A stretch of DNA of 64,000 nt from assembly GCA_019747815.1 (NCBI GenBank), contig JAIEQJ010000023.1:97414-161413 (forward strand), given 5' to 3'. This document shows, in pieces, positions 31,135 through 40,282 of the stretch. This stretch comes from Hyphomonadaceae bacterium. GTDB lineage: Bacteria > Pseudomonadota > Alphaproteobacteria > Rhizobiales > Hyphomicrobiaceae. Below the pieces are notes generated by a model. That model worked only from the letters and a program-made list of their open reading frames with translations. It was not told the origin of the DNA and did no database searches. Each line of letters starts with the position of its first letter. Within the stretch, counting starts at the first letter, position 1. A program made the position numbers and the translations under genes.

Positions 31135-32403
31135 ATGATCAACGATAGGCCGTTGTCGCGCTTTGTCCCGCTCGCGGAGGGGCTGGTGAAGCCCATCTAT
31201 GCCGACTACGCCTTCGCCAACATCGCCGATACGATCGAGCATCTCCTGACCGGCAACACACGCGGGCCGCTGCTGCCGTCTGACTGTTTCGGCGCCTGCT
31301 ATCCGCGGCCTGAGAAGGTCGTGCTGTTCTTCATCGACTCGTTCGGCTGGCAGTTCTGGCAGGAACACGGCCGGCGTTTCCGCACCACCCAGCGCATCAT
31401 GGATGAGGGCGTGCTGACGCCCATCTCGGCCCTGTTTCCTTCGACCACCTCCGCCTCGGTGTCCACGCTCAATCTGGGCGTGCTGCCCGGCGTGCACGCC
31501 CTCTATGAATGGAACATCTACATCCCCGCCTACGGCGAGGTCATTCAATCCCTCGCCTTCTCGCCTTTGGGCCGGCACGCCCAGGATGCCTGCCTCGACA
31601 AGGGCTACGACCCGGCGGAGCTGCTCGCAACGCACGATACGATACACCGGCGTCTCGCCCGGGCCGGCGTGCCCTCGGTCCAGTTCGCGCATCGCGCCTA
31701 TGCCGGCTCAGCCTACAATGGGATCGTCAGCGACGGGGCACGATTGGTCCGCCACGCCACGTTGGCCGAGGCGCTCGTGCAAATGCGGGAGGCGTTGGAG
31801 CAAACGACAGGCAAGGCGCTCTTGAGCTTCTACTGGGCGTCGATCGACACCATTGCCCATGTGCACGGCCCGGGCACGGCGTATCACGTTGCCGAAATCG
31901 CCAGCTTCTGGCGGACCTTCGACGACGTCCTTGGAAACATCGACAGTCCCGACACGCTCTATCTGTTCACCGCCGATCACGGCCATGTCGGCGCCGATGC
32001 ACGCGACACGATCTACATCAACGAACGCATCCCGGAGCTGGCCACATGCCTGCCTGTCAGCCCCACCGGCAATCCCATCTACCCCAACGGCTCACCGCGG
32101 GATGTCTTCCTGCATGTGCGGCCCGAACGCCGCGCGGACGCTTTCGCGCTGCTCAATCGGCATTTCGATGACATCGCGCTGATCCTGCCGATGGAGGAGG
32201 CCTTGGAGCAGGGCCTGTTCGGCCCGCTGCCCGTCGGTGCGGAGCTGCGGCGGCGCCTCGGCGATATTCTCATTCTGCCGCGTCTCGGCCACTTCATCTG
32301 GTGGCGCGAGAAGGGCGTCATGGCCAACCATTTTCACGGCCACCACGGCGGCCTGTCGCCGGACGAGATCACGACAGTGCTCGGCGCGATCGACACGCTG
32401 TAG
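31135..32403 (+). CDS. Alkaline phosphatase superfamily protein (type I phosphodiesterase/nucleotide pyrophosphatase-like)
   Basis: A 422-residue enzyme with the two-metal site of the alkaline phosphatase superfamily. Metal and nucleophile motifs are VVLFFIDSFGW (Asp), FPSTTSASVSTLNLGVLPG with the Thr nucleophile region, WASIDTIAHVHGPG (Asp, His), FTADHGHVGAD (Asp-His) and NHFHGHHGGLSPDE (His). No signal peptide is seen, so it probably acts in the cytosol. It lies 22 bases after the MoxR gene and is probably co-transcribed. The substrate is unknown. Confidence 0.85.
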   Translation: MINDRPLSRFVPLAEGLVKPIYADYAFANIADTIEHLLTGNTRGPLLPSDCFGACYPRPEKVVLFFIDSFGWQFWQEHGRRFRTTQRIMDEGVLTPISALFPSTTSASVSTLNLGVLPGVHALYEWNIYIPAYGEVIQSLAFSPLGRHAQDACLDKGYDPAELLATHDTIHRRLARAGVPSVQFAHRAYAGSAYNGIVSDGARLVRHATLAEALVQMREALEQTTGKALLSFYWASIDTIAHVHGPGTAYHVAEIASFWRTFDDVLGNIDSPDTLYLFTADHGHVGADARDTIYINERIPELATCLPVSPTGNPIYPNGSPRDVFLHVRPERRADAFALLNRHFDDIALILPMEEALEQGLFGPLPVGAELRRRLGDILILPRLGHFIWWREKGVMANHFHGHHGGLSPDEITTVLGAIDTL

Positions 32404-32508
32404 GGGCTGCCACTGGCGCGTCTGGCTTGGTTTTTATGACAAGGCCATGCCTTGGCGTGGCCCCAAATCGTATCTATGCCGCCTGCAATCTTTAGGGGAG
32501 GCGCGAAG

Positions 32509-33183
32509 ATGGCGATCAACCAGACATCCACGCTCGGCAGCGAGGAAGCCGCCAACATCGCCGAGGCCGGCCCGCATGGCGGCAAGCTCGCGACCGTGTT
32601 CTCCGCCGTCGCGCTGGCGTTTTCGTTCATCAGCTTCTACATGAGCGCCCTGCAGGGGCCCGAGCTTGAGGTCTATGTGCCGCCGGCCATCCACTATGGC
32701 CGCGACGGCGGCGGCGATACCGAGCTGTTCGCCATTCCCATCACCATAACCAATAGCGGTGCGCGCAGCGGCGCCGTCCTGTCCATGGAGCTTGAGGTGC
32801 AAAACCTCAAGACCAATGCCACCAAGCGCTACTACAGCGCCTTCTTGGGCGAGCATCCTAGGGATGCAGCCAGCCCCAACCGCCAGTTCGCGCCGTTGAG
32901 CATTCCGGGCCGTGCCGTCTTTTCCGAAACCGTACGGTTCTATCCCGTGGGCGAAGCGCTGCCGCGACTTGTCGATGCCCAAGGCGAGTATGCGTTTCGC
33001 CTGCAGCTCAATACCGCGACGCCGCCGCACCCCTCCCTGATCGATCGCCTGCAGGGCCGCACACAACCTGGACCCATTCAATTCCAGATGACGCTGCCCT
33101 GGATGTCCGATCAGCACCTGTCGTTCCGCCGCGCCACCATCGCCATGCATGCCAAGGACTGGAAGCCGGCGGCCGCCCGCTGA
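32509..33183 (+). CDS. Membrane-anchored protein of unknown function
   Basis: I do not recognise the family. From MAINQTSTLGSEEAAN the product has 224 residues, preceded by GGGGAGGCG, a good ribosome binding site. A single hydrophobic helix (about residues 32-50, TVFSAVALAFSFISFYM) follows a short polar N-terminus; the rest is a beta-rich domain with IPITITNSGARSGAVLSMEL, a pattern seen in immunoglobulin-like or CARDB-like folds. The domain probably faces the periplasm. Its place between the phosphodiesterase and ycjX genes suggests the same transcript. Confidence 0.75.
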   Translation: MAINQTSTLGSEEAANIAEAGPHGGKLATVFSAVALAFSFISFYMSALQGPELEVYVPPAIHYGRDGGGDTELFAIPITITNSGARSGAVLSMELEVQNLKTNATKRYYSAFLGEHPRDAASPNRQFAPLSIPGRAVFSETVRFYPVGEALPRLVDAQGEYAFRLQLNTATPPHPSLIDRLQGRTQPGPIQFQMTLPWMSDQHLSFRRATIAMHAKDWKPAAAR

Positions 33184-33254
33184 CCGCCTGGATCAGGGTC
33201 CGGACTTGCCGGGCACCCGGCGTTGGCCCTACCTAGGGGCCAAAGGGCAAAGGC

Positions 33255-34709
33255 GTGCGGCTTTCGGATCTCAACGACGCAACGGCAGGGGCGCTCAGGA
33301 GCGCCGGCGCGCGCCTGTCCGACCTGATGACGCCCACCGTGCGCCTTGGGGTGACGGGTCTCGCCCGCGCGGGCAAGACCGTGTTCATCACGGCCCTGGT
33401 GCGCAATATCATCGCCGGTGGACGCCTGCCGCACTTCCACCCCATGGCGCAGGGCCGCATCACGCGCGCCTACCTGGAGCCGCAGCCCGACGACCGCATT
33501 GCGCGCTTTGCCTATGAGGAGCATCTGGCCGAGCTCACGGGCCATCCCCCCCGGTGGCCCGACAGCACTCGCCGCATCAGCCAGCTTCGGCTCACCATAG
33601 AATTCGTCTCGGCGAAGACCTTGCGCTCGGCGCTCATGCCGGGGCGGCTGCATGTCGATATCGTCGACTATCCGGGGGAGTGGCTGCTCGATCTGCCGCT
33701 GCTCGATCTCGATTTCGGCGCATGGTCGAAGCGTGCACTGGCCGATGCCCGGCAGCGTCAACGCGCGGCGGCCGCCAAGACGTGGCTCGACTTTCTCTCC
33801 ACCCTTGGCGTCGACAGCCCGGCGGACGAGCACGTCGCGCTCACGGGCACCGGCTTGTTCACCCGCTATCTGCAGGAGGCGCGCGCGCCCGATCCCGCCC
33901 TTGCCGCGCCCGGGCCCGGGCGCTTCCTGCTCCCGGGCGATGCTGCCGGGTCACCGCTGTTGACATTCTTTCCGCTGCCGCCTCCACCCGAGGGCAGCTT
34001 CGCGCGCGGCACGCTCGGCGCCATGCTCGCCCGTCGCTTCGAGAGCTACAAGACGCACCTGGTCAAGCCGTTCTTCCGCGATCACTTCGCCCGGCTCGAC
34101 CGCCAGATCGTGCTGATGGATGCTCTCTCGGCCATCACGTCGGGAGCCGAGGCGGTCGATGATCTGGAACGCACGATGGAAGCCGTCCTCGAATGCTTCA
34201 AGCCCGCCGCCCACACCTGGCTGTCGCGCATCCTGTCGCGCCGCATCGATCGCCTGCTGTTTGCGGCCACCAAGGCCGACCATCTGCACCACTCCAGCCA
34301 TGACCGATTGGAAGCCGTTCTGCGCTTGCTCGCCGAGAAGGCCATTGCCCGCGCGCAGTTTGCGGGAGCGGACGTCAAGGTGATGGCGCTGGCCGCCGTG
34401 CGGGCGACGCGGGAGGCGGAGGCCCGATCAGGCTGGCAGCGTCTGCCCTGCATCATCGGCGTGCCGCTGCCCGGAGAGCGGCTGGGCCGCCAGGTTTTCG
34501 ATGGTGCGACCGAGACCGCGGTCTTCCCGGGCGATCTGCCCGAGGATCCGGCGACCTTGAAGGTCGCAGACCGGCCGAGCGCCGTGCAGTTTCCCCGCTT
34601 CACTCCTCCGCGCCTGCAACCTGCGACACCGTTGGACGAGGCGCCGGTCTTGCCTCACATTCGGCTCGATCGGGCGATGGACTTTCTGCTGGGAGACAAG
34701 CTCGCATGA
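33255..34709 (+). CDS. ycjX: YcjX family P-loop protein
   Basis: A 484-residue nucleotide-binding protein of the YcjX/DUF463 family, related to stress-induced GTPase-like proteins. It starts at a GTG. The P-loop is GLARAGKTVFITALVRN; IDYPGEWLLDLPL-like (here VDIVDYPGEWLLDLPLLDL) follows as a Walker B/G3-like segment, and ATKADHLHHSSHDRL resembles a G4 box (TKxD). The neighbour ycjF overlaps by an ATGA, the conserved pairing seen in E. coli. The biochemical role is not settled in any organism to my knowledge. Confidence 0.9.
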   Translation: MRLSDLNDATAGALRSAGARLSDLMTPTVRLGVTGLARAGKTVFITALVRNIIAGGRLPHFHPMAQGRITRAYLEPQPDDRIARFAYEEHLAELTGHPPRWPDSTRRISQLRLTIEFVSAKTLRSALMPGRLHVDIVDYPGEWLLDLPLLDLDFGAWSKRALADARQRQRAAAAKTWLDFLSTLGVDSPADEHVALTGTGLFTRYLQEARAPDPALAAPGPGRFLLPGDAAGSPLLTFFPLPPPPEGSFARGTLGAMLARRFESYKTHLVKPFFRDHFARLDRQIVLMDALSAITSGAEAVDDLERTMEAVLECFKPAAHTWLSRILSRRIDRLLFAATKADHLHHSSHDRLEAVLRLLAEKAIARAQFAGADVKVMALAAVRATREAEARSGWQRLPCIIGVPLPGERLGRQVFDGATETAVFPGDLPEDPATLKVADRPSAVQFPRFTPPRLQPATPLDEAPVLPHIRLDRAMDFLLGDKLA

Positions 34710-35725
34710 GTGCCGAGCCACGCCAACCCCGCGCCTTCAAAGTCGACGATCCGGCACTGGTGACCGAGCCCGAGCCGGACCCGGCGCCGCGCGCATCCCC
34801 GAATGACACCCAGGACACGGCTGTGGCGCGACCCACCCTTGCGGACATGGGCCGGCGCGGAGCGCGCTGGGGCGCGCTGCTCATTGCTGCCCTGACGGGC
34901 GCGGCGGTACTCGGATTGGCCGCATGGTTCGCGCGCATCGTCTCAGCCGCGCTCGCCCGCGACGATTGGGTGGGCACGGCCACGCTCGGCCTGCTGTTCA
35001 CCGCCGCCTTTGCGGCCTTGATGATCGCCTTGCGCGAGCTCTTCGGGTTCTTGCGTTTGGGCCGTCTCAATCGCCTCAGGAGCGACGTTGGCATTGCGCT
35101 CGAGCAGCGCGACCGCAAGCGCGAGCGCCGGGCCGCGCTACGCCTCGCGGCCCTCTACGCGGGACGGTGCGAGCTTGCATGGGGCGTCAAGCGTTTCCGC
35201 GACCATGTCCGCGACGTCCACGACCCCGGCGAGCTGCTGGGTCTCGCCGACCGGGAAATCCTCATCCCGCTCGATGCGGAGGCGCGTCGCATCATCACCC
35301 GATCGGCCAAGCGCGTCGCGACCGTGACCGCGCTCAGCCCCATGGTTCTGATTGCCGTCACCTACGTGCTCATCGAGAATCTGCGCTTGCTGCGGATGCT
35401 CGCCACGCTCTATGGCGCCCGTCCCGGCTTTCTCGGGGTGACCAAGCTTGCCCGCTTGGTGTTCGTGCATATCGTCGCGACCGGTGGCATGGCCATGACC
35501 GACGATCTGCTCGGTCAGTTTCTGGGACAGGATCTTCTCCGACGTCTCTCGCGGCGCTTGGGCGAGGGCGCCTTCAATGGCGCGCTGACGGCGAGAATCG
35601 GCGTGACGGCGCTGGAGGTGATCCGTCCATTGCCGTTTCTCGCCGCCAAGCCACCACGCGTGCGCGACATTCTCACGGAGGCACTCAAGCCGATTTTCTC
35701 AGCACGCAAAACCGACAGCGCCTGA
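34706..35725 (+). CDS. ycjF: YcjF family membrane protein (TIGR01620)
   Basis: A 339-residue membrane protein translated in an ATGA overlap with ycjX. It has an acidic and Pro-rich N-terminus, two hydrophobic helices around residues 52-75 and 90-110, a positively charged cytoplasmic stretch (RLNRLRSDVGIALEQRDRKR), and a C-terminal domain with further hydrophobic segments (VTALSPMVLIAVTYVLIENL, LVFVHIVATGGMAMTDDLL). This layout and partner are typical of YcjF/DUF697 proteins. It may form a complex with YcjX. Confidence 0.88.
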   Translation: MSAEPRQPRAFKVDDPALVTEPEPDPAPRASPNDTQDTAVARPTLADMGRRGARWGALLIAALTGAAVLGLAAWFARIVSAALARDDWVGTATLGLLFTAAFAALMIALRELFGFLRLGRLNRLRSDVGIALEQRDRKRERRAALRLAALYAGRCELAWGVKRFRDHVRDVHDPGELLGLADREILIPLDAEARRIITRSAKRVATVTALSPMVLIAVTYVLIENLRLLRMLATLYGARPGFLGVTKLARLVFVHIVATGGMAMTDDLLGQFLGQDLLRRLSRRLGEGAFNGALTARIGVTALEVIRPLPFLAAKPPRVRDILTEALKPIFSARKTDSA

Positions 35726-35845
35726 TGCGCTCACGCCCGCATATTTCATGCTCTATTTGATTTCCACTTGATTCACTCGTTCAAGTCAGCGCTCTGGAAT
35801 TTCAGTGCCGTCTGCGTGCATAGTTCGCGTCAAGGCTCTTTGAAA

Positions 35846-36100
35846 ATGGCGGCTCTACCGGGTGGGGCAGCAGGTGGGGCGAACACGTCGCGCAGGGGGA
35901 TGCGCATGACACCGAGGGAAATGCAGATCCTGCGTTGGATCGCTGCCGGCAAATCCGACTGGGCCATCGGCCGCATTCTCAAAATCTCGGACAAGACCGT
36001 GAACTTCCACGTCGAGAACGCCAAGCGCAAATTCGGCGTCGGAACACGCCTCCAGGCCGTCATTGCGGCCATGCGTAACGGTGAGAAGCTGCTCTGCTGA
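35846..36100 (+). CDS. Small LuxR-type helix-turn-helix protein
   Basis: A short DNA-binding protein, 84 residues from ATG 35846; an ATG at 35906 after AGGGGG gives 64 residues and has the better ribosome binding site. The LuxR/GerE helix-turn-helix is complete: MTPREMQILRWIAAGKSDW, AIGRILKISDKTVNFHVENA, then KRKFGVGTRLQAVIAAM. There is no receiver or ligand-binding domain, so it is a solo HTH regulator like those in quorum-sensing or cell-cycle side branches. It stands between ycjF and the VWA gene. Confidence 0.8.
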   Translation: MAALPGGAAGGANTSRRGMRMTPREMQILRWIAAGKSDWAIGRILKISDKTVNFHVENAKRKFGVGTRLQAVIAAMRNGEKLLC

Positions 36101-36162
36101 TTTTCGCGTCAACCTCGTCTATCCTGGCAAGACCAGCCCCTATCGCTTCGAGACGACCGACC

Positions 36163-37338
36163 ATGTTCGCCACGTTCTTCCACGAGCTGAAAGCCGCCAA
36201 AGTGCCGGTCACGCTCAAGGAGTACCTGACGCTGATGGAAGCGCTGCAGGCTGACCTTGCCGATCGCAATGTGGAATATTTCTACTATCTCTCGCGCGCA
36301 GCCCTGGTGAAGGACGAGCGCCACCTCGACAAGTTCGATCAGGTCTTCGGACACGTGTTCAAGGGCCTCGATCTCATGCGCGAGGCCGTCGAAGCGCAGA
36401 TCCCGGAGGAGTGGCTGCGCTCCCTCGCCCAGCTCTACCTGACGGAGGAGGAAAAGGCGAAGATCGAGGCGCTGGGCGGCTGGGAAAAAATCATGGAGGA
36501 ATTGAAGAAGCGACTGGCTGAGCAGAAGGGTCGCCACCAGGGCGGCAAGAAGTGGATCGGCACGGAAGGGACCTCGCCCTATGGCGCGGACGGCTACAAT
36601 CCAGCCGGCGTGCGCATCGGACAGAAGACGAACCGCAACAACCGCGCCATCAAGGTGTGGGACAAGCGCGAGTACAAGGATCTCGACGACAAGGTCGAGC
36701 TCGGCACCCGCAACATCAAGGTCGCACTGAGGCGCCTGCGCCGCTTCGCCCGCGAAGGCGCGCCGGAGGAGCTCGATCTCGTTACGACCATCAAGGGCAC
36801 CGCGCACAAGGGCTACCTCGACATCCACATGCGCCCCGAGCGCCGCAACACGGTCAAGGTGCTCATGTTCTTCGACATCGGCGGGTCGATGGATTGGCAC
36901 ATCAAGACCGCCGAGGAGCTGTTCTCGGCCGCACGCACCGAGTTCAAGCACCTCGAGTACTTCTACTTCCACAACTGCCTCTACGAGTTCGTGTGGAAGG
37001 ACAACGCCCGCCGCTGGACCGAGCGCACACCCACCTGGCAGGTGCTGCACAAGTATCCGGCCGACTACAAGGTGGTCTTCGTGGGGGATGCGTCCATGAG
37101 CCCCTACGAGATTTCCGTGGCCGGAGGCTCGGTCGAGCACATGAACGAGGAGCCGGGCGCGGTGTGGATGCGCCGCGTTGCCGACATCTACGAGCACTGC
37201 GTATGGCTCAATCCGGTGCCGGAGAGCCACTGGAACTGGACCCCGTCGATCAAGATCATGCGCGATCTCCTCTCCGGCCGCATGTACCCGCTCACCATCG
37301 ACGGGCTCGATCGCGCGATGAAGGAGCTGATGCGCTAA
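36163..37338 (+). CDS. VWA domain-containing CoxE-like protein
   Basis: A 391-residue protein that normally partners a MoxR ATPase. The N-terminal half is helical and charged (MFATFFHELKAAKVPVTLKE, which is typical of CoxE-like proteins). The C-terminal VWA domain begins at KVLMFFDIGGSMDWHIK: the metal site (MIDAS) reads D-I-G-G-S instead of D-x-S-x-S, a variant seen in this family, and is followed by YFYFHNCLYEFVW. The MoxR partner gene is 5 kb upstream. A chaperone role in metal-cofactor enzyme maturation is known for some members and is only inferred here. Confidence 0.88.
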   Translation: MFATFFHELKAAKVPVTLKEYLTLMEALQADLADRNVEYFYYLSRAALVKDERHLDKFDQVFGHVFKGLDLMREAVEAQIPEEWLRSLAQLYLTEEEKAKIEALGGWEKIMEELKKRLAEQKGRHQGGKKWIGTEGTSPYGADGYNPAGVRIGQKTNRNNRAIKVWDKREYKDLDDKVELGTRNIKVALRRLRRFAREGAPEELDLVTTIKGTAHKGYLDIHMRPERRNTVKVLMFFDIGGSMDWHIKTAEELFSAARTEFKHLEYFYFHNCLYEFVWKDNARRWTERTPTWQVLHKYPADYKVVFVGDASMSPYEISVAGGSVEHMNEEPGAVWMRRVADIYEHCVWLNPVPESHWNWTPSIKIMRDLLSGRMYPLTIDGLDRAMKELMR

Positions 37339-37487
37339 CCATCTGCAAACCCGCGAACCTCAGCGGCTGCGCCGGCCGCGCCACACCGCGGAGATTGCGG
37401 GTTGACCCTGTTTCTCCATATTTTCAAGCAACATGCTGTTGACCTTGTGCCCGTTCTCGGCACACTGGGGTGCGAATTGGGGACCCC

Positions 37488-38024
37488 ATGGATAGAGTCG
37501 CGCCGTGTCTGGCCTATGCCGTGTTGCTGGCCGCAGCCACCCTGCTGGCTGGCTGCGGCAACAGCGCGAGCGGATTGACCACGGGTGCGGCCCCGGCCGG
37601 GGATCTGCCGGGTGCGGTCAACAATGAGGACCCCCTCGCGCGCCCCATCGCCGTGGCTTGGACGTCGGCACGCGCGCAACGGTGCGGCTTTTATTTCGAC
37701 GCGATGAAGCTGAGAGCCTCCTACCTTGCTCATGAGGCCAAGCAGTCGAGCCCGGAGCAACTGGCGAAGGCCGAGAAGAGCTATGACTCGACCTTCAAGG
37801 TCATCCGCGACCGCGTCTCGAGCGATCCCGACTACTGCAACGACAGGAAGAGTGCGGAGATCAAGGGTCAGTTGCAGCGACACCTTGCCGGCGACTTTTC
37901 GCCCAGGCTCCCCCAAACCAAGAAGGCAGAGACGTGCGGGATATGGGGCTGCCCCCAGGAGGCCTCGGACGAGCCTTTCAATGCCAAGAAAGTGTTCGAC
38001 GATATGGCCAAGAAGCAGAGATAG
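37488..38024 (+). CDS. Lipoprotein of unknown function
   Basis: A 178-residue product starting at MDRVAPCLAYAVLL, with a lipoprotein signal peptide and lipobox LLAGC near residue 21. The mature part is mostly helical with cysteines (RCGFYFDAMKLR, DYCNDRK, ETCGIWGCPQE), which suggests a disulfide-stabilised periplasmic fold. I do not recognise the family. Residue 2 after the lipid Cys is Gly, not Asp, so outer-membrane sorting is expected. Confidence 0.78.
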   Translation: MDRVAPCLAYAVLLAAATLLAGCGNSASGLTTGAAPAGDLPGAVNNEDPLARPIAVAWTSARAQRCGFYFDAMKLRASYLAHEAKQSSPEQLAKAEKSYDSTFKVIRDRVSSDPDYCNDRKSAEIKGQLQRHLAGDFSPRLPQTKKAETCGIWGCPQEASDEPFNAKKVFDDMAKKQR

Positions 38025-38045
38025 CGTCCGGCCGGCTCATGCGCA

Positions 38046-39435
<1,390 letters not shown>

Positions 39436-39569
39436 GTGCCGTTAACGATCGCGTGTTGGGGCCATCACCGAAAGGGCGCCCGGGCGGCGCCTTGCGAACG
39501 AGTGGTGTTAACGGGCACGGGCAGCAAATTCAAGCGATACGGTTTGCATGCCAAACTATATGGCGCAAA

Positions 39570-39953
39570 TCAGTCCGTGGCAAATAGGCACGCGATATGG
39601 CCGCAGACCGCGCTCGACGCCTCTGCAACGGCATCGGCGGCCTGCTGGCGGATGTGCTGGCCGTCGGCAGACGCGGCATCCACATCAAGGCGCTCCGCCC
39701 TCTGCGCCAAGTCTGCCAGCCGTTGGGCGCCGACGGCCAACGCCGATCCCTTGATGGTATGGGCCGCAAGCATCCACGCCTTGCTGTTGGCCGCGGTCCG
39801 CAACTGCGCGACGTAGAGCGGCATTTGCGCCGCGAACAATTCAAGGATCTCGCGCTCGAGCGCAGCGTTGCCGAGCGTGAACCGGGCAAGATAGCTCCGA
39901 TCGATCGGCTCTCCGCTGCTCGCCTCCCGTGTGGCGTGGGCTTGGATCGGCAC
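39570..39953 (-). CDS. Histidine phosphotransfer (Hpt) domain protein
   Basis: From a GTG start the product has 127 residues; an ATG at 40055 would add 34 residues without features. The single Hpt four-helix domain is shown by RSYLARFTLGNAALEREIL, then LAAHTIKGSALAVGAQRLAD with the phospho-accepting His, and DLAQRAERLD. No kinase or receiver domain is attached. It could relay phosphate between a hybrid kinase and a response regulator; no partner is adjacent. It is divergent from the coiled-coil protein at 40283, with about 330 bases between the starts in which I recognise no regulatory site. Confidence 0.82.
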   Translation of the reverse strand: MPIQAHATREASSGEPIDRSYLARFTLGNAALEREILELFAAQMPLYVAQLRTAANSKAWMLAAHTIKGSALAVGAQRLADLAQRAERLDVDAASADGQHIRQQAADAVAEASSAVCGHIACLFATD

Positions 39954-40282
39954 CGCGCGGCAAGCTCCCTGTTCTCGACGCTGGCATCGACTATGCGGCT
40001 TGTTGGAATAACTGCCGGTTAATCGAATGCACGCTAGAAGCGGCCGCACATGCACCCCACCATCCGCCCTTCCGCCCTACACAATGGCACCTTTGTTTTG
40101 CCCCATTGGATGCCTAGCAAGACCCAAATGGTTGAGTACACGGGGGAACTGTGAGCCGCATCAACGCTTTTGAGGTCGGCTGATCACCAGAATTCGCGTT
40201 TCGCCGCCTGTGCCCAAGCACGCAAATGCGCTATGTCTCGGCACAGGGGTCGGCCCTTTGCGGCGCCGAAAGTTGGACGGGA

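Noticed and set aside
39436..39569. GTTAAC-containing sites upstream of the ferredoxin gene as CtrA sites
   Set aside because: Only half-sites are seen; the TTAA-N7-TTAA spacing is not met.
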